Source: a virus
Virus record (IMG/VR): IMGVR_UViG_3300023700_000002
Coordinates: 1-42,843 of that record
Reading direction: 5' to 3' (one strand)
DNA length: 42,843 nucleotides
The notes under the pieces: model-generated
What the model was told of the DNA's origin: nothing
Databases searched by the model: none
Seen by the model: the letters and a program-made list of their open reading frames with translations, nothing else
Program-made: the position numbers and the translations under genes
In this document: piece by piece, positions 7,522 to 14,196 of the stretch
Position numbering within the stretch: position 1 is the stretch's first letter
How the letters are laid out: the number at the start of each line of letters is the position of its first letter

Positions 7522-8121
7522 TCATTGGCATTCAATTACGCCGTCGCGCTCAAAGTACGGGGTTAGCCGGTCAAACGCCAAGGTTTCAAGCTCGCGCAAG
7601 CGGTGGCTGATCTTCTTGGCGTGACGGCACAGCGTGTCCTTGTTGCAGCCGGACTTCTCCGAAATGGCGCGAAAGGTCGGGCGCATCCCCTCGACGTTTG
7701 ATGTGGCGCGAATCACCAGCAGCTTCAATACCTCGGGCGGCAAACTAGCGTGCTCGGCGGTCAGCCAACCGGCAAGGCTGTCCAGCGCCTCGGCTTTTTC
7801 TGGCGGTAGGTAGTAGGCCGTCTCGCCATCGCGGGTCTTGCCGACCTTGACCATGCCGTAGCGGGAAACGATCACCCAGAACTCGGGGCCGAACAGCTTG
7901 GTACGGCACGAGGCGCGAATCATGGCGCATTGCCCGCGAATCTCAAGCGAAGTCAAGCCGCCGAAGTTGATGCTGCCAGGTTCCGATTTCCAAAGACCCA
8001 ACGACATGAGGTGTTCGCGCAGCATCTTCGCCATGACGCTTTCGCTAGATGCCTCAAGCGACTCCATGATGAAGGAAAAATGAACCGCTTGGCTCGTGCT
8101 CTTGAAAATCGCCTTGTTCAT
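7522..8121 (-). CDS. Phage regulator at the Q position, with C-terminal helix-turn-helix
   Basis: A 199-residue protein; the ATG at 8121 overlaps the stop of the preceding gene as ATGA, so longer upstream frames are rejected. The N-terminus (MNKAIFKSTSQAVHFSFIME) and a central LTSLEIRGQCAMIRAS are typical of a conserved phage family found at the end of early right operons. The C-terminal third (about 130-175: RATSNVEGMRPTFRAISEKS then GCNKDTLCRHAKKISHRLRE) reads as a helix-turn-helix. It is the last gene of the cro-replication operon, and a candidate promoter and tandem terminators follow, which suggests a late activator or antiterminator. That role is inferred from position, not shown by a known antiterminator domain. 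Confidence 0.7.
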   Translation of the reverse strand: MNKAIFKSTSQAVHFSFIMESLEASSESVMAKMLREHLMSLGLWKSEPGSINFGGLTSLEIRGQCAMIRASCRTKLFGPEFWVIVSRYGMVKVGKTRDGETAYYLPPEKAEALDSLAGWLTAEHASLPPEVLKLLVIRATSNVEGMRPTFRAISEKSGCNKDTLCRHAKKISHRLRELETLAFDRLTPYFERDGVIECQ

Positions 8122-8330
8122 CGCGCCCCCGTGTTTTGGTACTGACCACAGCGGCGCATGTTGACGATGCCCGGTTTGGTGTTGCTCAACTTGCAATACG
8201 CCATGCCCCACAACTCGGATTTATGGACGCAGCCCATGCACCCGCTTTTCTTGGCAAACCGCGCCTCGCGCATTTGTTTGGCCTCAAGGACCAACATAGG
8301 GTCACGATATTGATGTGAATCAAATGCCAT
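8118..8330 (-). CDS. Small cysteine-rich phage protein
   Basis: A 70-residue protein with four cysteines arranged as a possible zinc site: CMGC (31-34), then YCKL near 46 and RRCGQY near 61. It begins with an acidic/hydrophobic segment (YRDPMLVLEAKQMREARFAKK). Similar Cys4 proteins are frequent in lambdoid nin-type regions; function unknown. Its start lies 11 bases inside the end of the VRR-NUC gene and its stop overlaps the next ATG, so it is one link in a tightly coupled operon. Confidence 0.75.
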   Translation of the reverse strand: MAFDSHQYRDPMLVLEAKQMREARFAKKSGCMGCVHKSELWGMAYCKLSNTKPGIVNMRRCGQYQNTGAR

Positions 8331-8691
8331 GCGCGGCCTCCAACTTCAACATGCCTGCATAGCCTTGCATCACACGGGCTGCAGCCTGCCAAGACCAGCA
8401 AACCGTTACCATCCAGCCTTCTTGCTGCATCCGGTCGATGCGCTCGCGCTGCTCCTTGCTCGGGTTGCCGTCGCCGTGCTTGAACTCGATGGCTAGGCCC
8501 ACATACCCACCACGGGCAACGGGCCACGATACATCGGGGACGCCAGCTTTGACGCCTTCCTTTTTCAGCTTTGCTGCGACGGCTGGATGGCGTGCACCGC
8601 CGTTTGGTGTCGCGTGCAACAACTCAATGCCCGGAAACCGCTGATAGTTCGCCCATTCAAAGAATGCCGATTGGGTGTCATGTTCGCTCAT
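8320..8691 (-). CDS. VRR-NUC domain endonuclease
   Basis: A 123-residue protein covering essentially one VRR-NUC domain, a PD-(D/E)xK nuclease fold. Visible are E3 and H4 with Q7 at the N-terminus, the HATPNGG segment, GVKAGVPDV (about 46-54, catalytic Asp) and GLAIEFKHGDGNPSKEQRE (about 64-82, catalytic E-x-K). In phages these act as Holliday-junction or structure-specific nucleases and fill the RusA/RuvC slot. It would resolve recombination or replication intermediates before packaging. The ATG overlaps the stop of the 37-residue membrane protein upstream (ATGA). Confidence 0.9.
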   Translation of the reverse strand: MSEHDTQSAFFEWANYQRFPGIELLHATPNGGARHPAVAAKLKKEGVKAGVPDVSWPVARGGYVGLAIEFKHGDGNPSKEQRERIDRMQQEGWMVTVCWSWQAAARVMQGYAGMLKLEAAHGI

Positions 8692-8801
8692 TCGCTCAAT
8701 CTTTCAACTTCATCTTCTGACCTCGGGCGTGTCGCCCACCACGCACCGACAATAAAACCCACTGCGAGGGCCAGCCACGCCACCACGATGACCTCAATCA
8801 T
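8688..8801 (-). CDS. 37-residue single-span membrane protein
   Basis: A very short gene with its own ribosome site (GAAGGA, nine bases before the ATG at 8801). The product has one strongly hydrophobic helix (VIVVAWLALAVGFIVGAWW, about residues 4-22) and a charged cytoplasmic tail. Its stop codon overlaps the VRR-NUC start as ATGA and its start is overlapped by the end of the preceding small gene, so both borders are coupled. Function unknown; in this position lambdoid phages often carry small membrane proteins of the early operon. Confidence 0.7.
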   Translation of the reverse strand: MIEVIVVAWLALAVGFIVGAWWATRPRSEDEVERLSE

Positions 8802-8949
8802 TTGTGTGATTCCTTCGATCTTTGAGTTGACCCACGGGGCCACCATGTGGCGGTTTGTGCGGAATAGGTTTGCCGTTCACCAATGACGGCTTGGTGAATG
8901 CGTCCTGCGAGCCGGGGCGCACTGGTGGCTGTTTTGGCTTGTAGGTCAT
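8794..8949 (-). CDS. 51-residue proline-rich hypothetical protein
   Basis: Starts at the ATG at 8949, which overlaps the stop of the HTH gene upstream as ATGA; its own stop lies inside the start of the next gene. The product is hydrophilic and rich in proline, lysine and glycine (YKPKQPPVRPGSQ, KPIPHKPPHGGPVGQ), with no predicted fold that I can name. Coupled overlaps at both ends are the main evidence that it is translated. Confidence 0.6.
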   Translation of the reverse strand: MTYKPKQPPVRPGSQDAFTKPSLVNGKPIPHKPPHGGPVGQLKDRRNHTND

Positions 8950-9197
8950 GCCGCGAGCCTTTCCTGTGCTTCTTTGGTTGGCGTCACCAGCGTGTAGCTC
9001 GCAACGTGACAGCCCTCGCCGAATCGGTTGAACACTTCAATCATTTTTTTCTCAATCCTATGTCCGTCGCGCTTGAGGTCGCTGATGCGCGATGCCAGCC
9101 GCATGATGCCGAGGTCTTGCAATGCCTCAAACTGGGTCAATTGTCGCCCCGATTTCAGGTGGTCGAGGATTCGTTCCGATTGTGTCTTGTGGGTCAT
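8946..9197 (-). CDS. Small winged-helix/HTH phage protein
   Basis: An 83-residue protein of the short helix-turn-helix family common in phage early operons. The N-terminus ERILDHLKSGRQLTQFEALQ followed by DLGIMRLASRISDLKRDGH (about 27-45) is a clear helix-turn-helix/winged-helix pattern, and the Arg/Lys-rich helix RLASRISDLKR would contact DNA. It may help regulate early or replication functions. It is coupled by 4-base overlaps to both neighbours and has AGGAGC before its start. Confidence 0.8.
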   Translation of the reverse strand: MTHKTQSERILDHLKSGRQLTQFEALQDLGIMRLASRISDLKRDGHRIEKKMIEVFNRFGEGCHVASYTLVTPTKEAQERLAA

Positions 9198-9400
9198 GTC
9201 TTGCTCCTTTTACTGCTTAACCATTCGCGCCGTGTCGTGACGGCTTCTGTTTTTTCTTGGATGAAGTGCGTGCACTCCCTCGGGTAGACCGCACTCTTGT
9301 AAACGCTTCGCGGCTGCAACTCGCAGCAGCCAAACCCAAGCGAGGCCATGGCTTTTGCATCGCGCAGGTTGAAACGCTTGCAGGCGATGCACTCGGTCAC
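9194..9400 (-). CDS. Small cysteine-containing phage protein
   Basis: A 68-residue protein with CIACKRF near the N-terminus, FGCCEL in the middle and RECTHFI further on, five cysteines that could bind one zinc ion. This short family is common just downstream of phage replication genes; its function is not known. The ATG at 9400 overlaps the stop of the replication gene (ATGA), and its own stop overlaps the next start. Confidence 0.7.
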   Translation of the reverse strand: MTECIACKRFNLRDAKAMASLGFGCCELQPRSVYKSAVYPRECTHFIQEKTEAVTTRREWLSSKRSKT

Positions 9401-10320
9401 CGCGCAACACCCGCAATGAGTTCAGCTACGCGCTTTTGTCCGGCCTTGTCGGGCGCACCGCCTTCCAACTCCAAAACGCGCCTCTCAACCCGTGCACGGT
9501 AAGCAGGGAAATGCTCTCGGTTGGCGCTCAGGTCGTGCTCATTCCAGTCACCGACACCGATTTCAATGCCCTTGGCACGAATGCCCTTGGCTGTCTCACG
9601 CCAGTCCATCGGCTCTGCGCCGCCATCAGCCTCAGGCACTACGCCGTCAAGCCAGCGCTTGCCGCGCAGGTAGACCAACGGAGCTTCCACAAAGCCCTCG
9701 GCCCATTTCTTGGTGCCCCGCTTCGTTCGCACGTCGCCCAAGATCGCCTCGGCCTTCTCGTCAAGCTGGTTTCGTTTCCAGTGGTCAAGGCACTTGGCCT
9801 TGTCCTGCTTTCGCTCGCCCTTGGGCCATGCCAACCAGAAATCATCAAAGCGATTTGCAGCCGCCACCCGCTTGCGGGGGGTAGGGGGGGTATCTTTTGG
9901 TGTTGGTGTTGGTGTTGGTGTTGGTGTTGGTAGCTCAACATCCGTTTGCGCGTCTTGTTGAGCGTCCGTTGAGCGTTCGTTTAACGGACGTTGAGCGTTC
10001 GCTCTGCGGGCGTTGACCGATGCTTGAGCCGACGCTCTGGCTTTAATCTGCTTGTCCTGCATACGCTCGATTTCGTCGTTGCATCGGTCGTGATACCAAC
10101 CGTCAACGCCTTGAGCAAAGAATTCGCGCACAACAGCCGCCACGGTGTCGGCGTGGTCACGCATACGAATAAGGCGGGCCACCTCTGCCAAATCAAGCGG
10201 CAAAGCCTTCTCATGGAGGTAGTAAAGGTCAATGCAACGTCGGTATGCAATGTCCTCAATGGGGCTAAGGTGCGCTGTGTGCGCCGCATAGTCCCCGATG
10301 TGGAACGGGTAATAGTTCAT
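9397..10320 (-). CDS. Replication initiation protein (DUF1376 N-terminal domain)
   Basis: A 307-residue protein. Residues 1-85 match the DUF1376 winged-helix domain of phage initiators (MNYYPFHIGDYAAHTAHLSP..., IEDIAYRRCIDLYYL). A flexible linker (about 100-150) follows, with a (TP)n stretch, then a conserved C-terminal region (FDDFWLAWPKGERKQDKAK and RTKRGTKKWAEGFVEAP). Such proteins occupy the position of lambda O. The linker DNA carries 12-base repeats at 11- and 22-base steps that look like origin iterons. It overlaps the Cro-like gene upstream by four bases, so PR drives it. No separate helicase loader gene is seen next to it, so the host helicase route is unclear. Confidence 0.85.
   Translation of the reverse strand: MNYYPFHIGDYAAHTAHLSPIEDIAYRRCIDLYYLHEKALPLDLAEVARLIRMRDHADTVAAVVREFFAQGVDGWYHDRCNDEIERMQDKQIKARASAQASVNARRANAQRPLNERSTDAQQDAQTDVELPTPTPTPTPTPKDTPPTPRKRVAAANRFDDFWLAWPKGERKQDKAKCLDHWKRNQLDEKAEAILGDVRTKRGTKKWAEGFVEAPLVYLRGKRWLDGVVPEADGGAEPMDWRETAKGIRAKGIEIGVGDWNEHDLSANREHFPAYRARVERRVLELEGGAPDKAGQKRVAELIAGVAR
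9899..9930. repeat. Hexanucleotide tandem repeat in the replication gene
   Basis: Five full copies of GGTGTT plus two bases. On the coding strand it encodes alternating Thr-Pro in the linker between the two domains of the replication protein. Copy number could slip, but any six-base change would only lengthen or shorten the linker by two residues. Confidence 0.9.
9957..10023. other. Candidate replication origin: iteron array inside the replication gene
   Basis: Three copies of GTTGAGCGTYCG begin at 9957, 9968 and 9990, and a degenerate copy (GTTGACCGATGC) begins at 10012. The steps are 11, 22 and 22 bases, one or two helical turns, and place copies in different codon phases, so protein repetition does not explain them. 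An inverted pair CGTCCGTT (9963-9970) and AACGGACG (9983-9990) is embedded. Lambda-type phages keep the origin at this very place in gene O. No obvious AT-rich melting region was found close by. Confidence 0.55.
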
Positions 10321-10544
10321 CCCGCGTCCTTCACCCGAAGCTCGGCACGCTTCGCACGCTTGATGATTTCAAGCTGCTGGTCAGCAAAGGCCTCCATCTT
10401 GTCCACCACGGTGACTTTGGCATCACCTTGGCCTCGCAAAAATCGGCTGACGCTGGCTTGTCCTATGCCAGTCGATGCCGCGATCTGCACCTGTGTTGCG
10501 CCCGTCTTGATCAACTTTTGGCGCACGCGTTCTGCTGTACTCAT
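10317..10544 (-). CDS. Cro-like repressor
   Basis: A 75-residue protein with a helix-turn-helix near residues 15-36 (TQVQIAASTGIGQASVSRFL) and a basic C-terminus (IIKRAKRAELRVK). It is divergent from the CI-like gene, is the first gene of the replication operon and overlaps the replication gene by four bases, all as for lambda Cro. The ATG at 10544 has GGAAG upstream; an in-frame extension to 10661 is rejected because it would read through the promoter. It should bind the operator at 10582-10597 and turn down early transcription. Confidence 0.85.
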   Translation of the reverse strand: MSTAERVRQKLIKTGATQVQIAASTGIGQASVSRFLRGQGDAKVTVVDKMEAFADQQLEIIKRAKRAELRVKDAG

Positions 10545-10574
10545 CACACTTCCTTGCTTGTTGTTTCTGTGGTG

Positions 10575-10604
10575 AGTATATATCCATTTTTGGCTATTAT
10601 GCAA
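10575..10604 (-). promoter_or_regulatory. PR-like promoter with embedded operator
   Basis: Minus strand: TTGCAT (10604-10599), 18-base spacer, TATACT (10580-10575). The spacer holds ATAGCCAAAAATGGAT (10597-10582), an imperfect inverted repeat whose core recurs at the PL-like promoter. Repressor bound here would block the promoter of the Cro-like gene. On the plus strand a weak TAGTAT (10619-10624) could be the -10 of the repressor's own promoter. Confidence 0.6.
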
Positions 10605-10642
10605 AATCGGGGAATCCCTAGTATTTCTATTTGGATTTGGAT

Positions 10643-11131
10643 ATGCTTCGCCGGATGGCAAAGCCGATCAGAGAGCGCGTTGCAGAGGCCTTACGCGCAT
10701 GGATGAAAGCGCGGCCCGACCTCGACACTCAGGTGAAGGTGTCAGAGAAGACAGGTATTGGTCAGTCCAGCATCAGCCGCATACTTCGCGCACGCACCGG
10801 TACCAACATCGACAATCTTGATGCAATTGCACAAGCATTCGGACGCGACCCTGTTGAAATGCTTTCACCGGGCATGAGTGTTGCGTTGCAAAAAGTAGGT
10901 GCGCTTCCCGAGGCAGAACAGTCAAAGATTGTTGCGTTCATTGAGTTCACTTTGGCTCAACAATCCACACTCAGTTTCAATGAAGAACACCCGGCCCAAC
11001 CCGCCATGCAACAAGCTATGCGCAGGGCGGCAGGCCGTTCACCAACAGCATCACGACAGAGGAACCATGGAAAGAAAGACGCAGGTAATACAAATCCACG
11101 CCGTGCCCGGAAGTTGGGCGGCAACCAATGA
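10643..11131 (+). CDS. CI-like repressor without peptidase domain
   Basis: A 162-residue protein. A helix-turn-helix lies around residues 27-55 (TQVKVSEKTGIGQSSISRIL), followed by NIDNLDAIAQAFG; the recognition helix GIGQSSISRIL is nearly that of the Cro-like protein (GIGQASVSRFL), so both may read the same operators. The remainder is a basic, low-complexity tail with no LexA/S24 peptidase motifs, so RecA-triggered self-cleavage is not expected and induction must work another way. ATG 10643 is chosen; TTG 10631 and ATG 10655 are alternatives, and none has a good ribosome site. Transcribed toward a terminator at 11399. Confidence 0.75.
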   Translation: MLRRMAKPIRERVAEALRAWMKARPDLDTQVKVSEKTGIGQSSISRILRARTGTNIDNLDAIAQAFGRDPVEMLSPGMSVALQKVGALPEAEQSKIVAFIEFTLAQQSTLSFNEEHPAQPAMQQAMRRAAGRSPTASRQRNHGKKDAGNTNPRRARKLGGNQ

Positions 11132-11378
11132 ACGCAAGATGATCGTGCGTGAGGGCTGCATAGGAGAAATCGACTGTCAACCTAACCGACAGGGAGTCGC
11201 GTGCATTTGCGTCATGGTTACGGAAGATGGCGACATTAGGTCACGCGCAGTCAATGTCGAGCCTGAGCATGTATTGCCCATCAATGCCGTGTTGACGCGC
11301 ATCAAGACCAAGCTGCGCACCTTCGCCAGCCGCGCTAAATCGAAACACCCGCTGGCAGAAGTCATCAACATCAAGTAA
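11067..11378 (+). CDS. Repressor-operon companion protein, unknown
   Basis: A 103-residue protein whose ATG follows AGAGGAACC and lies inside the end of the repressor gene, so it is co-transcribed in the lysogen. It holds the position of lambda rex genes. Sequence: beta-rich N-terminal half (VIQIHAVPGSWAATNERKM, then CICVMVTEDGDIRSRAVNV) and a basic C-terminal helix (RIKTKLRTFASRAKSKHP). I do not recognise a family. A strong terminator follows 20 bases after its stop. It might be a lysogeny-expressed accessory gene; exclusion activity is only a guess. Confidence 0.7.
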   Translation: MERKTQVIQIHAVPGSWAATNERKMIVREGCIGEIDCQPNRQGVACICVMVTEDGDIRSRAVNVEPEHVLPINAVLTRIKTKLRTFASRAKSKHPLAEVINIK

Positions 11379-11398
11379 GCCCTTTCCACGTACCAATA

Positions 11399-11424
11399 AC
11401 CCGGCCTGATGCCGGGTTTTTTTT
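11399..11424 (+). terminator. Intrinsic terminator of the repressor operon
   Basis: ACCCGGC-CTGAT-GCCGGGT followed by a run of eight T residues (11417-11424). A textbook rho-independent terminator closing the repressor operon before the PL-like region. Confidence 0.95.
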
Positions 11425-11442
11425 CGCCTATCGTTTCCATTT

Positions 11443-11521
11443 AGCCATTTTTGGCTTGGCGAAGTATTGATTTTTGGATATAGTCGGCAGACCGCAGACA
11501 ATCAAAGCCAATAGCCAAAAC
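11443..11521 (+). promoter_or_regulatory. PL-like promoter with three operator-like sites
   Basis: Promoter TTGGCG (11456-11461), 17-base spacer, TATAGT (11479-11484). Operator-like sequences surround it: AGCCATTTTTGGCT (11443-11456, inverted repeat), GATTTTTGGATATAG (11469-11483, over the spacer and -10) and ATAGCCAAAAC (11511-11521, start region). The same TTTTTGGMTAT core lies in the PR-like promoter, so the two promoters are probably repressed together, as OL and OR are in lambda. Confidence 0.65.
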
Positions 11522-11565
11522 CTATGACGTTTCGCAAACCATTAGAAATATATTTGTTGTCGTTG

Positions 11566-11594
11566 GCTGTCTTCTATTCCGATTGCGGTATAGT
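11566..11594 (+). promoter_or_regulatory. Recurrent promoter motif, copy 1
   Basis: TTCTATTCCGATTGCGG followed by TATAGT (11589-11594). The -35 position (11566-11571, GCTGTC) is poor. The same block, including CCG-N4-CGG, returns at 17629-17651 and in part at 24040-24056, each time just upstream of a gene. It stands about 40 bases before the first gene of the recombination operon. Confidence 0.6.
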
Positions 11595-11631
11595 TAAGCC
11601 ATCGACAACGAAACACCTCAGGAGTAACAGC

Positions 11632-11931
11632 ATGATCACCAAGACAAAACAAAACTGGACAGTCGGCGCAACAGTGAAAGTTGGCTTCCTCTCATTGGTC
11701 GTGAAGGCTGCAGTTGCAACACCCGGCGACTACATGCCTGATGCCTACATCCTGACAAACCAAGCAGGCACACAACTCTACAAATTCGTTCCTCACAACG
11801 GCGTCGAAAAAATCAGCGTTGAGGAAGCCCGCGAAATGTTGGCAGAAGCCCAAGAACGCGCCGCACGCCTTGCTGCTCAAGCAATTGCCAAAGCTGCAGC
11901 GGTCAACGAAATCGAATCCCTCTTTGCATAA
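11632..11931 (+). CDS. First gene of the left early operon, unknown
   Basis: A 99-residue protein starting at the ATG after CTCAGGAG, the best ribosome site type in this genome; longer upstream frames would cross the promoter and are rejected. The N-terminal half is beta-rich (WTVGATVKVGFLSLVVKAAV, ending in YMPDAYILTNQAG), the C-terminal half a long alanine-rich helix (EEAREMLAEAQERAARLAAQ). No family recognised. Its place directly after PL is that of lambda N, but it lacks an arginine-rich RNA-binding N-terminus, so an antiterminator role is not supported. Confidence 0.75.
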   Translation: MITKTKQNWTVGATVKVGFLSLVVKAAVATPGDYMPDAYILTNQAGTQLYKFVPHNGVEKISVEEAREMLAEAQERAARLAAQAIAKAAAVNEIESLFA

Positions 11932-11956
11932 ACACAACCAACCTCAGGAGTAAACC

Positions 11957-12823
11957 TTGAACGCAATCACTACACAGGAAACGACAATGCTGCCCGCGCT
12001 GCAGATGAGCGAAGCCGAGCTTATTGAAGTCTTAGCCACCAGTCTGTATCCCGGTGCTCAAGTCACGAGCATCAAAATGGTCTTGGGCTACTGCAAAGCC
12101 GCTGGCCTAGACCCGATGCAAAAGCCCGTGCACATCGTCCCCATGTGGGACAAGAACACCAAGTCGATGCGCGACGTGGTGATGCCCGGTATTGGCCTTT
12201 ACCGCACTCAGGCTGCACGCTCCAACGCGTACGGCGGCATCGATGAGCCGATTTTTGGCCCTGACGTGACCGAGAAGGTTGGCGGCGTTGAAATCACCTA
12301 CCCACAGTGGTGCAAGGTCACAGTCAAGCGCCGATTGCCTGACGGTGTCACCGCTGACTTCACCGCCGTTGAGCGATGGAAAGAGAACTACGCCACCGCA
12401 GGCAAGGACACCACCGCGCCAAACGCAATGTGGAAGAAGCGCCCCTACGGTCAGCTTGCCAAGTGCGCCCAAGCCCAAGCCTTGCGCATGGCATTCCCCG
12501 AAATCGGCGCAGAGGCCACCGCAGAAGAAATGGAAGGCAAAGCATTGTTCGACGGCGAAACCATCGAGGCCGAAGCGACCCCCCGCGTGGCTATGCCCAA
12601 GCCCAAGACCGAAGCCGCGCAGACGGTTGAGCAAAAGCAGACCACCCAGACCGATGCCGCACCCAAGCCAGTCGCCGCAGGCCAACTCAAGTGGATTGAG
12701 AACAAGTGCAAGGCGCTTGGCCTTGAGGTTGATTCCGTGCTCAAAGAAAAGGGCGTTGAATCCCTCGATACGATCACGCCCGAGCAGTTCGATACCGTCA
12801 AAGCTCACTTGATGGCGGCGTAA
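11957..12823 (+). CDS. bet: Redbeta/Bet-family single-strand annealing protein
   Basis: A 288-residue protein. Residues about 20-190 match phage Bet recombinases: YPGAQVTSIKMVLGYCKAAG, LDPMQKPVHIVPMW, VVMPGIGLYRTQAARS, and the conserved QLAKCAQAQALRMAFPE near residues 165-180. The C-terminal 90 residues are a linker plus a small helical domain (LKWIENKCKALGLEVDSVLK) that in this family binds SSB or the exonuclease. It anneals complementary single strands during phage recombination. The start is TTG at 11957, placed exactly as ATG is elsewhere after CTCAGGAGTAAACC. The exonuclease partner follows two bases after its stop. Confidence 0.9.
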   Translation: MNAITTQETTMLPALQMSEAELIEVLATSLYPGAQVTSIKMVLGYCKAAGLDPMQKPVHIVPMWDKNTKSMRDVVMPGIGLYRTQAARSNAYGGIDEPIFGPDVTEKVGGVEITYPQWCKVTVKRRLPDGVTADFTAVERWKENYATAGKDTTAPNAMWKKRPYGQLAKCAQAQALRMAFPEIGAEATAEEMEGKALFDGETIEAEATPRVAMPKPKTEAAQTVEQKQTTQTDAAPKPVAAGQLKWIENKCKALGLEVDSVLKEKGVESLDTITPEQFDTVKAHLMAA

Positions 12824-12825
12824 TC

Positions 12826-13392
12826 ATGCTGACGTTTGACGAAGCCACGCACACCTACTATTGGCACGGCAAGCGCGTGCCGGGTGTGACTGGCCTGCTC
12901 AAGACCCTGCACAACTTCGACGGCGTGCCTACCGATGTGCTTGAGGCCGCATCACAGCGCGGTACCGCCGTGCATTTGGCCTGCGAATACCTCGACAAGG
13001 GCATTCTCGATGAGGACAGCGTAGACCCTGCAATCGCAGGCTACGTCAACGGCTGGCGTCTGTTCATGGCTGAGAAGAAACCAGCATGGAGCGCGATTGA
13101 GCAGATGTTCTACCACCCCGCGCTTGCCTACGCTGGCACGCTCGACCGCGAAGGCCTCATGGAGGGCGACGAGTGGACGCTGGACATTAAGACTGCCGCC
13201 GCATCACACCCCGTTTGGGGCATCCAAACCGCCGCCTATGCAAATGGACGCGGCAAACCAAAATCACGGCGCGGCACCGTGCAGCTTCGCGCTGACGGCA
13301 CCTACCGCCTGATCGAATGGAAGGCCAGCACAGATTGGCCCGTTTTTGTATCTCTCATCACCATCACCTCATTTTTGGAGCAACACAAGTGA
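12826..13392 (+). CDS. RecB-like PD-(D/E)xK exonuclease, partner of Bet
   Basis: A 188-residue nuclease. Motifs: RGTAVHLACEYLDKG (about 45-59), GTLDREG (about 106-112, catalytic Asp), WTLDIKTAAA (about 118-127, D-x-K) and GIQTAAYA (Q-x3-Y) shortly after. This is the PD-(D/E)xK layout of RecB/Cas4-type exonucleases that pair with Redbeta proteins in the way lambda Exo does, degrading one DNA strand to expose substrate for annealing. Start at ATG 12826, three bases after the bet stop; its stop overlaps the next gene's GTG. Confidence 0.85.
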   Translation: MLTFDEATHTYYWHGKRVPGVTGLLKTLHNFDGVPTDVLEAASQRGTAVHLACEYLDKGILDEDSVDPAIAGYVNGWRLFMAEKKPAWSAIEQMFYHPALAYAGTLDREGLMEGDEWTLDIKTAAASHPVWGIQTAAYANGRGKPKSRRGTVQLRADGTYRLIEWKASTDWPVFVSLITITSFLEQHK

Positions 13393-14165
13393 CAACAGAA
13401 AACATCTTCGCGCCGCTGGCGACAATCGCCGCGCCCGACGCGAACCAACTCAACACCCGCGCACAATCCGCGCTGGCAATGGTCGAGTCGATGGTCATCG
13501 ATTCGCAGGAAACCTACGACCTCGCAGCCGACGAACTGAAAGCGATCAAGTCCAAGGCCAAGACGCTTGAAGAACAGCGCACCGCCATCACCGGCCCGAT
13601 CAACAAGGCGCTTAAAGCTGTCAACGACCTGTTTCGCGCACCTGGCGCATACCTTGAACAAGCCGAGGCGATCATCAAACGCAAGATGATCGGCTACACC
13701 ACGGAGCAAGAGCGCATCGCCGCCGAACAACGCCGCAAGGCAGAGGCCGCGATTCGCGCCGAGCAAGCCCGCATTGCCAAAGAAGCCGCCGAGCGTGAAG
13801 CCGCAGCCCAAGCCGAAGCCGCCAAGCTGATCGAAGCAGGGGACGCCGAGAAAGCCGCCGAGGTGCAAGCCGAAGCAGCCATTGAAGCCGCCAGCCTCGC
13901 CGCCACCGCGCAAGTGATGACCGCGCCAGTCGCAGCGCCAGCCGTTGCCAAGGTGTCCGGCGTTTCAATGCGTAGTGCGTGGAAGGCCGAGTGCACCGAC
14001 AAAGCCGCGCTGGTGGCCTTCGTTGCCGCCAACCCGCAATTCCTCAACCTGCTCGATGTGAACACCTCCGCGCTCAACCAAATGGCGAAGGCCATGCGCG
14101 AAACAATGAAGATCGACGGCGTGCGCGTCTACGAAGAAAAGCAACTCGCCAGCCGTTCGGCCTAA
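13389..14165 (+). CDS. Coiled-coil protein of the recombination operon
   Basis: A 258-residue protein starting with GTG at 13389, overlapping the exonuclease stop (GTGA). A long alpha-helical coiled coil spans about residues 30-180: first a Glu/Ala/Lys-rich helix (ETYDLAADELKAIKSKAKTL), then EQERIAAEQRRKAEAAIRAE with Ala-rich repeats. A short conserved C-terminal domain follows (SMRSAWKAECTDKAALVAFV, ending NQMAKAMRETMKIDGVRVYE). The type is frequent beside exonuclease genes in proteobacterial phages. It could serve a Gam-like or scaffolding job in recombination, but nothing in the sequence shows it. Confidence 0.75.
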   Translation: MTTENIFAPLATIAAPDANQLNTRAQSALAMVESMVIDSQETYDLAADELKAIKSKAKTLEEQRTAITGPINKALKAVNDLFRAPGAYLEQAEAIIKRKMIGYTTEQERIAAEQRRKAEAAIRAEQARIAKEAAEREAAAQAEAAKLIEAGDAEKAAEVQAEAAIEAASLAATAQVMTAPVAAPAVAKVSGVSMRSAWKAECTDKAALVAFVAANPQFLNLLDVNTSALNQMAKAMRETMKIDGVRVYEEKQLASRSA

Positions 14166-14196
14166 CCACAATTTCAACCACCCTCAGGAGTAAACC

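Noticed and set aside
8122-8211. Upstream extension of the Q-position gene
   Set aside because: The ATG at 8121 overlaps the preceding stop as ATGA and begins with the conserved family start; the upstream stretch is the other frame of the cysteine-rich gene.
9899-10023. CRISPR-like array
   Set aside because: Repeats are 6 or 12 bases with no spacers of uniform length and lie inside a coding gene; no cas genes occur in the window.
11524-11631. Upstream ATG (11524) extending the first gene of the left early operon
   Set aside because: The extension would read through a promoter-like block and has no ribosome site, while the ATG at 11632 follows CTCAGGAG at ideal distance.
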